In this document: positions 56,221-64,000 of the stretch, in pieces | How the letters are laid out: the number at the start of each line of letters is the position of its first letter | How positions within the stretch are numbered: the stretch's first letter is position 1 | Origin: Christiangramia forsetii KT0803 | Lineage (GTDB): Bacteria > Bacteroidota > Bacteroidia > Flavobacteriales > Flavobacteriaceae | Reading direction: 5' to 3' | Length of the DNA stretch: 64,000 nucleotides | Assembly (NCBI RefSeq): GCF_000060345.1 | Contig: NC_008571.1 | Span: 2,604,001 to 2,668,000 of the forward strand | Notes under the pieces: model-generated | What the model saw: only the letters and a program-made list of their open reading frames with translations | Databases searched by the model: none | What the model was told of the DNA's origin: nothing | Translations under genes and position numbers: made by a program

Positions 56221-56260
56221 CAGTACATTATCACATTGCTACCCCCATTACTTTTAAATA

Positions 56261-56339
56261 CGTCACTCTGAAATTGATTCAGGCTCTTAATTCTTCAATA
56301 GCTAAAATGAGGAGATACTGAAGTAAATTTAGCATGACG
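56261..56339. repeat. Dispersed repeat, diverged module b
   Basis: CGTCACTCTGAAATTGATTC at the left and CTGAAGTAAATTTAGCATGACG at the right, arms diverged from the array copies. A third half-copy (GGTCATTCTGAACCTGTTTC, 56386-56405) follows downstream. Confidence 0.75.
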
Positions 56340-56479
56340 GTTTCCTCAAAAATCTTTACTAATATTTTAATTCTCTCTTCAAAGGTCATTCTGAACCTGT
56401 TTCGATGTTTTAATCATTTCAAAAAAACTTCCTTTGTAGTTTCATTTTTTAATAACTTGTAGCATCTTCAAAGAAATTC

Positions 56480-57226
56480 ATGGACATTTTAGGAATAGAT
56501 ATAGGCGGCTCAAGTCTTAAAGGCGCCGTAGTAAATATGAACACGGGAAAGTTAAAAACTTCAGCCCATCGTATTCCCACACCAGAATCCCGTGAACCAG
56601 ATGGCATTGCCCTCGCAGTAAAAGAAATGATAACGCATTTTGATTATGATGGTATCGTAGGCTGTGGATTTCCCACCATAATCAAAAAAGGAATCTGTAA
56701 TCACGAAGGCAATCTTAGTGAAAAGTGGGTTAATGTAGATGTTGATACTCTTTTTGAAAAAACTACGGGACTTAATTTTACGGTAATTAACGATGCCGAT
56801 GCCGCCGGACTTGCAGAAATAAAATTTGGGGCTGGAAGAGATCATGAAGGTTTTATTCTTATGATAACCGTAGGAACAGGTTTGGGTAGCGGAGCTTATC
56901 TTAACGGGGAACTAATTCCTAATTTTGAACTTGGACAGATACCTTATAAGGAATATGAAAAAATTGAGGAATGGGCAGCTTCTTCCGTAAAGACTGAAAA
57001 AAAATTAAGCTATAAAGAATGGGGTTCCCGCTTTAATGTCTTTCTAAAGTATATTCATAAAATTCTAAACCCGGACATGATTATTGTGGGCGGAGGGATC
57101 TCCAACGACTGGGACAAATTTGAAAATTATTTAGATCCAGATGTCAAACTGATTCCGGCAGAACTTAGAAATGACTCAGGTATTCTGGGAGCAGCATTGG
57201 CAGCTTACGTAAAAGATTCTAAATAA
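56480..57226 (+). CDS. ROK-family kinase, polyphosphate-glucokinase-like
   Basis: The 248-residue kinase starts MDILGIDIGGSSLKGAVV, the phosphate-binding loop of ROK proteins, has a second phosphate loop at ITVGTGLGSGAYLNGEL and the catalytic Asp in VINDADAAGLAEIK. The C-terminal adenosine motif is MIIVGGGISND. Short ROK proteins of this kind are usually annotated PpgK (glucose phosphorylation with polyphosphate or ATP). Glucose as substrate is plausible, not certain. It has a 373-base upstream region full of repeats. Confidence 0.85.
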   Translation: MDILGIDIGGSSLKGAVVNMNTGKLKTSAHRIPTPESREPDGIALAVKEMITHFDYDGIVGCGFPTIIKKGICNHEGNLSEKWVNVDVDTLFEKTTGLNFTVINDADAAGLAEIKFGAGRDHEGFILMITVGTGLGSGAYLNGELIPNFELGQIPYKEYEKIEEWAASSVKTEKKLSYKEWGSRFNVFLKYIHKILNPDMIIVGGGISNDWDKFENYLDPDVKLIPAELRNDSGILGAALAAYVKDSK

Positions 57227-57279
57227 CATTTAACCTGAGGGAATGGTAATATTGTTCGTGCTTTGTATATAAAGTTTTT

Positions 57280-57471
57280 AGAGGTCAGTAAATAGTTTCA
57301 TATTTAAAATGTTTATCAATTCTACGAATGTCAGATTGAGCGAAGTCGAAATCAAAACCTAACAGACCAATAGTTCTCGACTGCGCTCGAAATGACCATA
57401 AAACTATTTTTATATCTCTGTTGATCAGTTTTTATAACCTTCAAATTATAAGCACTTATCTACTGACCTCT
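57280..57471. repeat. Inverted 11-base repeats flanking a repeat-bearing spacer (MITE-like)
   Basis: AGAGGTCAGTA (57280-57290) and TACTGACCTCT (57461-57471) are perfect inverted copies bounding 192 bases. Inside lies a dispersed palindrome (57330-57396). A related interrupted pair, AGAGGT / ACCTCT, is at 9144-9200. No target duplication is evident. The interval between the ROK and EamA genes holds no gene. A long-range terminator or a MITE remnant are both possible. Confidence 0.45.
57330..57396. repeat. Dispersed palindromic repeat
   Basis: GTCAGATTGAGCGAAGTCGA at the left and TCGACTGCGCTCGAAATGAC at the right, imperfect inverted arms. Sits inside the 57280-57471 element. Confidence 0.8.
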
Positions 57472-57535
57472 GAAAATTTTATTTCACAATTCGGTCTATC
57501 TTATTTCAAATTTTAAATTGTCAAGAGCTTCCCAG

Positions 57536-58438
57536 CTATTCCGTTTTTGAATGTTTCCTTTTTTTCAAATTCATTTGAACTACCGCCAGAAGTATAAGTC
57601 CGATCCCTAACCATTGTAAAACATCTACCTTTTCATTCAGTAAAAAATATGCCATTAATACGGCTGCAGGCAGTTCTATAGAAGAAATGATCGCTCCCAG
57701 GCCTACATCTATTTTCGGCATTCCGGCCGTATACAACAGGGGTGGCAGAATAGTACCAAAAAGGGCTAAGACCAGTCCCCAGTTTAGCAAAATATCCATT
57801 TGATATTCAACAATTAAAAAAGGCAACGATATAACACTCACTATCATAAAACCTCCAATCATCATCCAGAGACTACGTTTCAAGGAATGCATCTCCAGGG
57901 AAACGGTATTTGAACAATAAATAGTTCCGGTATAAGACATGGCTGCCAGTACTCCCCAACCAATTCCTCTCCAGTCTATCTCAAACGAATCGTTAAGAAC
58001 GTTGGTAGCCATTAAGGTTCCTGCGAGAATAGCGATTACCGCAATGATTTTTTTCGCGCTCGGCTTTTTACGCTGCAATAAGGCTTCAAGGACTACTCCC
58101 ATCCATACACTTTGCATCAACATAACGATCCCTATTGAAACCGGAATGTATTTTACCGCCAGATAATAAAAGGTACTGGTAAGACCCAGCGTGGTACCCG
58201 CAGCAATCAATTTTAATTTGCTCCTCGTTCTGGATTTTTCTGTTGTACCTGTTTGTTTTTTCCTTACAAATAAATTAATCAGTAAAAGTCCTACTACTCC
58301 TAAAGCCATTTGAGAAAAAGTGACTTCATGCGAAGTATACCCATCTTCATAAGCCATTTTCACAAAAGTGGTAAGCATTCCGTAGCTGCATGCTCCCAGA
58401 GCCACCAGAAGAGAACCTTTCAGTATAGATTTATCCAT
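57536..58438 (-). CDS. EamA/DMT-family transporter
   Basis: The 300-residue protein has ten membrane helices in two EamA repeats (about 7-140 and 155-290): ILKGSLLVALGACSYGM with the conserved GxxxxG-type start, and WRGIGWGVLAAMSYTGTIYC opening the second. The C-terminus is positively charged, ending in RKHSKTE. Drug/metabolite transporters of this kind export amino acids or nucleotides or take up other small molecules; the substrate is unknown. Confidence 0.92.
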   Translation of the reverse strand: MDKSILKGSLLVALGACSYGMLTTFVKMAYEDGYTSHEVTFSQMALGVVGLLLINLFVRKKQTGTTEKSRTRSKLKLIAAGTTLGLTSTFYYLAVKYIPVSIGIVMLMQSVWMGVVLEALLQRKKPSAKKIIAVIAILAGTLMATNVLNDSFEIDWRGIGWGVLAAMSYTGTIYCSNTVSLEMHSLKRSLWMMIGGFMIVSVISLPFLIVEYQMDILLNWGLVLALFGTILPPLLYTAGMPKIDVGLGAIISSIELPAAVLMAYFLLNEKVDVLQWLGIGLILLAVVQMNLKKRKHSKTE

Positions 58439-58537
58439 TTTAATATGTAGCTAAATTTGCAGGAATCGTGATTTTAAATGACTGATTTCCCTTTCCCGGC
58501 ACCTTCCTGTAACATGATACAGGCAGTATTTATACAT

Positions 58538-58570
58538 AAAAAAGCCCACCTTTCGGTAGGCTTTTCTTTA
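58538..58570. terminator. Rho-independent terminator, typA side
   Basis: AGCCCACC and GGTAGGCT pair around TTTC with one mismatch, A-run on one side, T-rich stretch on the other; it would end typA transcripts. Confidence 0.8.
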
Positions 58571-58577
58571 TTATTGT

Positions 58578-58675
58578 GTCATTTAGATCTTAGGGAGAGA
58601 TCTCATTAGATTTCTCAGTTGCAAATCCATCCTTCGACTGCGCTCAGGATGACATTGGAGTGCGCTCAGGATGAC
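58578..58675. repeat. Dispersed repeat cluster, decayed modules
   Basis: A worn copy of module a (GTCATTTAGATC, GGGAGAGATCTC, GATTTCTC; 58578-58616) is followed by CCTTCGACTGCGCTCAGGAT with GAC and a second GCGCTCAGGATGAC (58631-58675). It lies between the typA terminator and the typA stop. Confidence 0.7.
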
Positions 58676-58684
58676 ACTTATAAT

Positions 58685-60487
58685 TTAGATCGCTTTAGAT
58701 CTTTTTCTTTCGTTTTCAGTAAGCAAAACTTTTCTCAACCTTAAATGGTTTGGAGTTACCTCAACATATTCATCTTTCTGAATATATTCTAAAGCTTCTT
58801 CCAAAGAGAACTTGATTGCAGGAACGATCTTCGCTTTATCATCTGCTCCGGAAGAACGTACGTTAGAAAGCTTTTTGGTTTTAGTGATATTCACCGCCAT
58901 ATCATCCTGACGTGAATTCTCACCAATCACCTGGCCTTCATAAATATCCTCACCCGGATCTACAAAGAATTTACCTCTATCCTGAAGTTTATCAATAGAA
59001 TAAGGAATCGCTTTTCCTTTTTCCATAGAAACCAAAGAACCATTCTGACGCTCTGGAATTCCTCCTTTAACCGGCTGATATTCCTTATATCTGTGCGCCA
59101 TGATCGCCTCACCTGCCGTAGCGGTAAGTAACTGGTTTCTTAACCCAATAATTCCTCTTGAAGGAATAAGGAACTGAATATTCATTCTTTCTCCCTTAGC
59201 TTCCATAGAAAGCATCTCCCCTTTTCTCATGGTCACCATTTCCACGGCTTTACCAGAAACATCTTCCGGAAGATCTATAGTAAGCTCTTCAATAGGCTCA
59301 CATTTCACTCCGTCAATTTCCTTAATAATCACCTGCGGCTGACCAATTTGAAGTTCATAACCTTCTCTTCTCATTGTTTCAATAAGAACAGATAAGTGAA
59401 GTACCCCACGACCATATACCAAAAATTTATCGGCACTGTCAGTTTCATTTACACGTAGGGCAAGGTTCTTTTCAAGTTCTTTATACAGTCTTTCCTTGAT
59501 ATGTCTTGAAGTCACGAACTTTCCATCTTTTCCGAAGAAAGGAGAATCGTTGATCGTGAAAAGCATACTCATGGTAGGCTCATCAATCGCGATAGTTTTC
59601 AAGCCTTCAGGATTTTCAAAATCGGCAACGGTATCACCAATTTCAAAACCTTCTAAACCTACGATCGCACAAATATCACCTGCCTGTACTTCTTCTATCT
59701 TTCTACGGCCTAAACCTTCGAAAGTATGTAGTTCTTTAATTCTTGTTTTCTTGATGCTTCCATCACGCTTTACTAAAGAAACCTGCTGATTTTCTTTCAA
59801 AGTTCCTCTCTGTAATCTACCAATGGCAATACGTCCGGTAAATGAAGAGAAATCCAGGGAAGTGATCAACATTTGAGGAGATCCTTCCAGATCTACTTTT
59901 GGTGCAGGAATGTGTTCCATTACCATATCCAGCAATGGCTCGATATTATCGGTTTCGTTCTTCCAGTCGTCACTCATCCAGTTGTTCTTCGCCGAACCAT
60001 ATACGGTTGGGAAATCCAGCTGCCATTCTTCAGCGCCAAGCTCAAACATAAGGTCAAAAACCTTTTCGTGAACCTCATCTGGAGTACAGTTTTCTTTATC
60101 AACTTTATTTATAACCACACATGGTTTCAAACCAAGATCGATCGCTTTTTGAAGTACAAAACGCGTTTGCGGCATAGGTCCTTCAAAAGCATCTACCAAT
60201 AGTAATACACCATCAGCCATGTTCAATACTCGCTCTACTTCACCGCCAAAATCGGCGTGACCAGGAGTATCAATAATGTTTATTTTTGTGTCCTTATACG
60301 TAACTGAAACGTTCTTGGAAGTGATGGTAATTCCACGCTCTCTTTCAAGATCATTATTATCCAGGATAAGTTCACCCGTAGACTGGTTATCACGGAACAA
60401 TTCACAGTGATGCATAATTTTATCAACCAGGGTAGTTTTACCGTGGTCAACGTGTGCGATAATCGCGATATTTCTAATAGCTGTCAT
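58685..60487 (-). CDS. typA: Translational GTPase TypA/BipA
   Basis: The 600-residue ribosome-binding GTPase has G1 AHVDHGKTT (about 11-19), G3 [16 protein letters not shown]4 NKVDKE and effector region ERGITITSK. Domains II and III and the TypA-specific C-terminal domain ([15 protein letters not shown]-type) follow. It matches the family length. TypA helps late 50S assembly and stress adaptation. Its promoter is visible upstream (60509-60537), and repeats and a terminator lie downstream. Confidence 0.97.
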   Translation of the reverse strand: MTAIRNIAIIAHVDHGKTTLVDKIMHHCELFRDNQSTGELILDNNDLERERGITITSKNVSVTYKDTKINIIDTPGHADFGGEVERVLNMADGVLLLVDAFEGPMPQTRFVLQKAIDLGLKPCVVINKVDKENCTPDEVHEKVFDLMFELGAEEWQLDFPTVYGSAKNNWMSDDWKNETDNIEPLLDMVMEHIPAPKVDLEGSPQMLITSLDFSSFTGRIAIGRLQRGTLKENQQVSLVKRDGSIKKTRIKELHTFEGLGRRKIEEVQAGDICAIVGLEGFEIGDTVADFENPEGLKTIAIDEPTMSMLFTINDSPFFGKDGKFVTSRHIKERLYKELEKNLALRVNETDSADKFLVYGRGVLHLSVLIETMRREGYELQIGQPQVIIKEIDGVKCEPIEELTIDLPEDVSGKAVEMVTMRKGEMLSMEAKGERMNIQFLIPSRGIIGLRNQLLTATAGEAIMAHRYKEYQPVKGGIPERQNGSLVSMEKGKAIPYSIDKLQDRGKFFVDPGEDIYEGQVIGENSRQDDMAVNITKTKKLSNVRSSGADDKAKIVPAIKFSLEEALEYIQKDEYVEVTPNHLRLRKVLLTENERKRSKAI

Positions 60488-60508
60488 GAAGCCTTATTTT
60501 TAAGGCTG

Positions 60509-60537
60509 CAAATGTACAGCTATTTTTCTCTAAACAA
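60509..60537 (-). promoter_or_regulatory. Promoter of typA
   Basis: On the minus strand TTG (60537-60535), 18 bases, TACATTTG (60516-60509), 21 bases before the ATG. Good Bacteroidota match. Confidence 0.6.
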
Positions 60538-60795
60538 GCCTAGTTTTAAAAGATTTTAATATACTGAAAATCAATAGATTTAAGTCTGTATTTAAACTCC
60601 TGATCTTTCTACTGAAGCTTTAAAATCTCTGAGATTTGATAAAAGCCAAAAGCTCTGCTAAAAAAGTTAATTCCATTAAGTTTCAAATTTCTGCCGAACC
60701 GGCCTATTTCACTGAGCTGCAAATACATCAGAAAATTAGTATTACTGCACCCTGTTAAACCTGAAAAAAATAGCTGTTAAAGCCTTTTAAATTAT

Positions 60796-60826
60796 TTGAA
60801 ATACTTTCTTCTGAATTCTAGTTTTG
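60796..60826 (+). promoter_or_regulatory. Promoter of the CHRD-like lipoprotein gene
   Basis: TTG (60796-60798), 20 bases, TAGTTTTG (60819-60826), 21 bases before the ATG at 60848; both boxes fit the Bacteroidota consensus. Confidence 0.72.
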
Positions 60827-60847
60827 GGGCAAACAAAAAGAATTATT

Positions 60848-61396
60848 ATGAAGATTATTAAAGGATTATTTTTATCAGTTTTAGTATTGACATTTGCGAG
60901 TTGTGATGATGACGATGACAATGAAGTTGTAGACAACACCATGACTTATGAAGCTCAGTTAGGATCTATTAACGATTCTGGAGCGAACGGAACAGCGACT
61001 GTATCTATACAGGACGATATGCTAACGGTAAATGTACAGGCTCAGGGAATGGTGCCAAACCAGGCACACCCACAACATATTCATGGATTAACCAGTGGCG
61101 AAGAAGGAACCTGTCCACCGGCATCTGCAGATACCGATGAAGATGGGATTATCACTATTCCGGAAGGAGCACCTTTTTACGGTGAAGTTATACTTCCTCT
61201 GGCAGACTTTCCAATGGCAGATGAAAATGGAAACATCAGCTATGAAAAGACTTTCATGTTAGGTGAAAATGAAAACCCAACTATGGCAGAACTTGGAGAC
61301 CTGGATAACAGGGTAATTGTTCTACACGGTTTAAACAACAATGACGAGTATGTAGCTACTATTCCAGTTGCCTGCGGGGAACTTGATGAAATGTAG
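60848..61396 (+). CDS. CHRD-like domain lipoprotein
   Basis: Starting at ATG 60848 the product is 182 residues; the frame extends eight codons upstream but would spoil the signal. MKIIKGLFLSVLVLTFASC gives a lipoprotein (Cys 19), followed by a poly-Asp stretch. The mature part reads like a CHRD domain: TYEAQLGSINDSGANGTATV, VPNQAHPQHIHG with clustered His, and LDNRVIVLHGLNN. CHRD proteins are secreted beta-sandwiches of unclear function, sometimes compared with Cu/Zn superoxide dismutase. Well-defined promoter and terminator make it a single-gene unit. Confidence 0.75.
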   Translation: MKIIKGLFLSVLVLTFASCDDDDDNEVVDNTMTYEAQLGSINDSGANGTATVSIQDDMLTVNVQAQGMVPNQAHPQHIHGLTSGEEGTCPPASADTDEDGIITIPEGAPFYGEVILPLADFPMADENGNISYEKTFMLGENENPTMAELGDLDNRVIVLHGLNNNDEYVATIPVACGELDEM

Positions 61397-61417
61397 AAAT
61401 AGCTAAAATACCGAATA

Positions 61418-61447
61418 AAAAAACCGCCGACTGGCGGTTTTTTTTTA
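61418..61447. terminator. Bidirectional rho-independent terminator
   Basis: AAACCGCC (61421-61428) and GGCGGTTT (61433-61440), loop GACT, with an A-run before and T-run after; shared by the CHRD-like and DinB genes. Confidence 0.93.
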
Positions 61448-61449
61448 TG

Positions 61450-61935
61450 TTAAGATTCATCTGCCGAAGGCCCGTAAGTGGCCGGCACTGAAATGTCCAG
61501 TAATCTGAAATAAACTCCCAACTGCGCCCGGTGATGAGGAAACTGGTTCATGACCATAGATTGTAAAACATTGAATCTAGGCATTTCCATAAGTACATTT
61601 TCTCCCTGGGTCATTTTCCAGGTATCGCTGTAAACCTCATCTGGTTTTTTAAGCGCTTTTTCTGCTACGGAAGCATTATTTTTTAAATCTGTAACAATCT
61701 CTTCCACTGTGCTTTTACTAGGAGGTTGGTATCCTTCGAGATCCCAACCATTAGAATCCATAGTCCCGGAGATCCATTCAGGAATTTCAGCTAAATGATT
61801 AGCAATTTCCTTAATAGTCATTGATTTATCATGAGGTTTCCAACTCATCTTATCTTCTGGAATTCGCTTCAGAAATTTTTCGGTTAGAGCTACTTCCTGC
61901 TGTAATTGGGGAATTAAAAATTCTTGAATTTTCAT
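61450..61935 (-). CDS. DinB-family four-helix-bundle protein
   Basis: The 161-residue protein has the DinB helical pattern with metal-binding histidines in TIKEIANHLAEIPEWI (about residue 48) and MVMNQFPHHRAQLGVYFRLL (about 131-150). WKPHDKSM near residue 32 is typical. DinB proteins are metal-dependent hydrolases or thiol transferases; the substrate is unknown. It is the second DinB-fold gene in the window, beside the BstA-like one at 44014, but from a different subgroup. Divergent from kdsA. Confidence 0.88.
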   Translation of the reverse strand: MKIQEFLIPQLQQEVALTEKFLKRIPEDKMSWKPHDKSMTIKEIANHLAEIPEWISGTMDSNGWDLEGYQPPSKSTVEEIVTDLKNNASVAEKALKKPDEVYSDTWKMTQGENVLMEMPRFNVLQSMVMNQFPHHRAQLGVYFRLLDISVPATYGPSADES

Positions 61936-62065
61936 ATCAATGGTTTTACAATTAAACTTCCTTCTAATTTAAGAAAAATTAGCCTTTTAATTTATCCAGT
62001 TAGAAAACCTCATCTAATTGCAATGTGCTATTAATTCAGTTACCTTTGCTTCAAATTTTGAAGAA

Positions 62066-62884
62066 ATGGATCTAAGTAAAATTCCCAATATTAAGTTTAG
62101 TGATTCCAATAATTTTTTCCTCCTCTCCGGGCCTTGTGCTATTGAAGGAGAAGATATGGCCTTGAGAATTGCTGAAAAAGTGGTTTCAATTACCGATAAA
62201 TTGGAAATACCTTATGTTTTTAAAGGTTCTTTCAAAAAGGCAAACCGAAGTAGAATTGATAGTTTTACAGGCATTGGTGATGAAAAGGCCTTAAAAATAC
62301 TTAGAAAAGTTTCCGAAACCTTCAACATTCCTACCGTTACAGATATTCATGAAGTTAATGACGCAAAATTAGCGGCAGAATATGTAGACATCTTACAAAT
62401 TCCGGCATTTTTAGTTAGACAGACAGACCTTGTTGTTGCCGCTGCCGAAACCGGAAAAGTGGTGAACCTTAAAAAAGGGCAGTTTATGAGTCCGGAAGCA
62501 ATGAAACACGCCGTAACCAAAGTGACCGATTGTAATAATGAGCAGGTGATGGTCACAGATCGTGGAACCATGTTCGGTTACCAGGATATGATTGTAGATT
62601 TTAGAGGAATTCCTACCATGCGTGAATTTGCACCAACGGTACTGGATGTCACACATTCTCTTCAGCAACCCAATCAAAGCAGTGGTGTGACAGGTGGCAG
62701 GCCAGATATGATAGAAACTATAGCCCGTGCGGGTGTGGTAAATAAAGTGGATGGTTTGTTTATAGAAACTCACTTTGACCCTGCAAATGCTAAGAGTGAT
62801 GGCGCCAACATGCTGGATCTTTCTTATTTGGAAAAACTGCTTAGCAATCTTGTAGCTATTAGGAAGACCGTTAATTCATTATAA
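62066..62884 (+). CDS. kdsA: 3-deoxy-8-phosphooctulonate (KDO-8-P) synthase
   Basis: The start at 62066 gives MDLSKIPNIKFSDSNNFFLL; the frame reads 16 codons further but upstream sequence is unlike the family. The 272-residue TIM-barrel enzyme joins arabinose-5-phosphate and PEP to KDO-8-P for lipopolysaccharide. Signatures: LLSGPCAIEGEDMALRI, FKGSFKKANRSRIDSFTGIG and FMSPEAMKHAVTKV, and VLDVTHSLQQPN. No metal-ligand Cys is needed in the KdsA class of this type, but a Cys is present in SGPCAIE. Terminator follows. Confidence 0.96.
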   Translation: MDLSKIPNIKFSDSNNFFLLSGPCAIEGEDMALRIAEKVVSITDKLEIPYVFKGSFKKANRSRIDSFTGIGDEKALKILRKVSETFNIPTVTDIHEVNDAKLAAEYVDILQIPAFLVRQTDLVVAAAETGKVVNLKKGQFMSPEAMKHAVTKVTDCNNEQVMVTDRGTMFGYQDMIVDFRGIPTMREFAPTVLDVTHSLQQPNQSSGVTGGRPDMIETIARAGVVNKVDGLFIETHFDPANAKSDGANMLDLSYLEKLLSNLVAIRKTVNSL

Positions 62885-62907
62885 AAGACGATAATTTCCC
62901 CTTTAAA

Positions 62908-62934
62908 ACAGCTCCTTTTCGGGAGCTTTTTTTA
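62908..62934 (+). terminator. Rho-independent terminator of kdsA
   Basis: AGCTCC (62910-62915) and GGAGCT (62922-62927) followed by seven T. Confidence 0.88.
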
Positions 62935-63050
62935 TTCATTTCTTCAGATGCTACCTGTTTTCTATAATTAAAGAATCGTTAATTAGAAAATCAATAATTG
63001 GATTTCATTCAATTTTCCGGTAATTTGAAGACATACTAACCAACCAATAC

Positions 63051-64000
63051 ATGAAGAGAATATTTCCCCTGCAGAAATTCCTATTCATTCCAATTTTGCT
63101 TACAGGATTTTTATTTCCTGGAATGAACTCCATTTATGCTCAGGAAAAACCTGAAATAAAAATAGGCGGCGCCCTTAGATTCAATTACAATCTATCTTCC
63201 TGGAAAGAAGGTCAGAAAGAACGAGGTGGAGATTTCGGGTATGATATGTTCCGTGTCAATTTTAATGCTTCATGGAAAGATATTTATCTTGATGCTGAAT
63301 ACCGGCTATATTCTGAAGCCTTTGGTGGCGGATTCCTGAAACAGGGCTGGGTTGGTTATCGCTTCAATGAAAAAGATGAAATTCAGGTAGGACTTAACCA
63401 GGTTCCTTTCGGAATACAACAGTATAATTCCCATAACTGGTTTTTTAACCTTACTTATTATTTTGGGTTAGAAGATGATCATGATATGGGAGTGAAATTC
63501 CGTCATGAAGATGAGACATTTGAATATGATTTAGCATTCTACAAAAATGCTGAAGAATTACAATTTGGTGGAGATACCGAATCTTCTCCAAATAGATATT
63601 CTTATGATGTAGTTGGGCGGAATAAAGAAGTGAACCAGGTAAATGGAAAACTCATCTACAAGTTCGGGGATTCTATCAAAAACAGGCTTGGCACATCTGC
63701 ACAATATGGCGGTTTATATAATTTAGATACCAAAAAGACAGGATCTCATAGCGGACTTGCCATTCATTACGAATTCGATTATAAAAACTGGAATTTAAAG
63801 GCTCAGGCGATGAAAATTAGTAATAATCCTGAAAACCTGCCGGGAGAATCTGATGATATCCTGCAGATGGGTGCTTACGGCGTTCCGTACGAAGTTGCTG
63901 CAGATTATAATATTTACACCCTCGCTTTTTCTAAAAGTATTCCGGTAAAACTTGGCCCTATTAGCAATCTCCAGTTCTATAATGATTTTGGATATATGGA
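63051..64000 (+). CDS. Outer-membrane porin, OprB/OprP-like, partial (3' end beyond window)
   Basis: The open frame runs to the right edge. The signal peptide extends to about residue 31 (NSIYAQ). The mature protein begins PEIKIGGALRFNYNLSSWKE, then GFGYDMFRVNFNA-like alternation, typical of a 16-strand porin of the phosphate/carbohydrate-selective type. KQGWVGYRFNEKDEIQVGLN with QVPFG marks the conserved strand that faces the constriction loop. At least 316 residues are present. Substrate and full length cannot be judged. Confidence 0.78.
   Translation, partial: MKRIFPLQKFLFIPILLTGFLFPGMNSIYAQEKPEIKIGGALRFNYNLSSWKEGQKERGGDFGYDMFRVNFNASWKDIYLDAEYRLYSEAFGGGFLKQGWVGYRFNEKDEIQVGLNQVPFGIQQYNSHNWFFNLTYYFGLEDDHDMGVKFRHEDETFEYDLAFYKNAEELQFGGDTESSPNRYSYDVVGRNKEVNQVNGKLIYKFGDSIKNRLGTSAQYGGLYNLDTKKTGSHSGLAIHYEFDYKNWNLKAQAMKISNNPENLPGESDDILQMGAYGVPYEVAADYNIYTLAFSKSIPVKLGPISNLQFYNDFGYM

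Larger units (their letters stand above)
60488..60847. other. Divergent intergenic region typA / CHRD-like lipoprotein
   Basis: No gene is visible. It holds the two outward promoters at its ends (60509-60537 and 60796-60826); the 260 bases between are AT-rich without recognisable structure. Confidence 0.5.

Overview
The window is an AT-rich chromosomal segment from a member of the Bacteroidota, most likely a marine, pigmented Flavobacteriaceae of the Gramella/Christiangramia type (inference). Supporting signs are TAnnTTTG-type -7 promoter boxes, TonB receptors with carboxypeptidase-like N-terminal domains, imelysin/DUF4856/DUF1573/DUF3276 proteins, a 314-residue NusB, and interspersed palindromic repeats typical of flavobacterial intergenic DNA. 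I saw no rRNA, intact tRNA, CRISPR array or complete insertion sequence.

Region by region. 1-1145: the start of a tyrosine recombinase running off the left edge, followed by what looks like the 3' tip of a tRNA gene, so a genomic-island border is likely. 1316-6159: a zeaxanthin-type carotenoid operon (CarH-like MerR/B12 regulator, crtI, crtB, crtZ, crtY). 6162-15605: envelope and housekeeping genes (TlpA-like thioredoxin, aconitase, PLDc_N-type membrane protein, MoxR ATPase, two periplasmic folding factors, SRPBCC protein, Skp, guaB). 15847-16089: a small Cys-rich protein. 16092-22295: a four-gene envelope operon (DUF4856 lipoprotein, imelysin lipoprotein, vitamin-K gamma-carboxylase-like HTTM membrane protein, FecA-like TonB receptor), probably for iron. 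22621-23258: a three-copy tandem array of a composite palindromic repeat. 23324-25938: pyrD, lysE-type exporter, HMG-CoA lyase. 26258-29131: a large TonB receptor. 29557-31404: pepT and a YdeI-like gene broken by an in-frame stop. 31456-34411: nusB-DUF1573-yajC and leucine-type dehydrogenase. 34545-42026: ABC exporter, PUR-type protein, M14 peptidase, TrkH/TrkA potassium uptake. 42191-45673: tRNA-binding protein, two thiol peroxidase/thioredoxin-like proteins, DinB-type bacillithiol transferase, cyclophilin-FKBP fusion. 45857-50391: two amidohydrolases flanking a secreted Memo-like protein. 50395-56106: an outer-membrane barrel plus a 1006-residue TPR protein divergent from ftsE. 56480-64000: glucokinase-like ROK protein, EamA transporter, typA, CHRD-like lipoprotein, DinB protein, kdsA and a truncated porin.

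The most interesting items are the gamma-carboxylase homologue inside the imelysin operon, the CarH-like regulator with intact B12-binding motifs and an array of TGTTTA half-sites upstream of it, the trkH leader (promoter, terminator-like hairpin and a 7-codon upstream ORF overlapping a GTG start), the in-frame stop in the YdeI-like gene, a perfect palindrome at the guaB start, and the composite repeat family. Promoter, operator and attachment-site calls are by eye and are inference; protein family calls rest on motifs remembered for those families.
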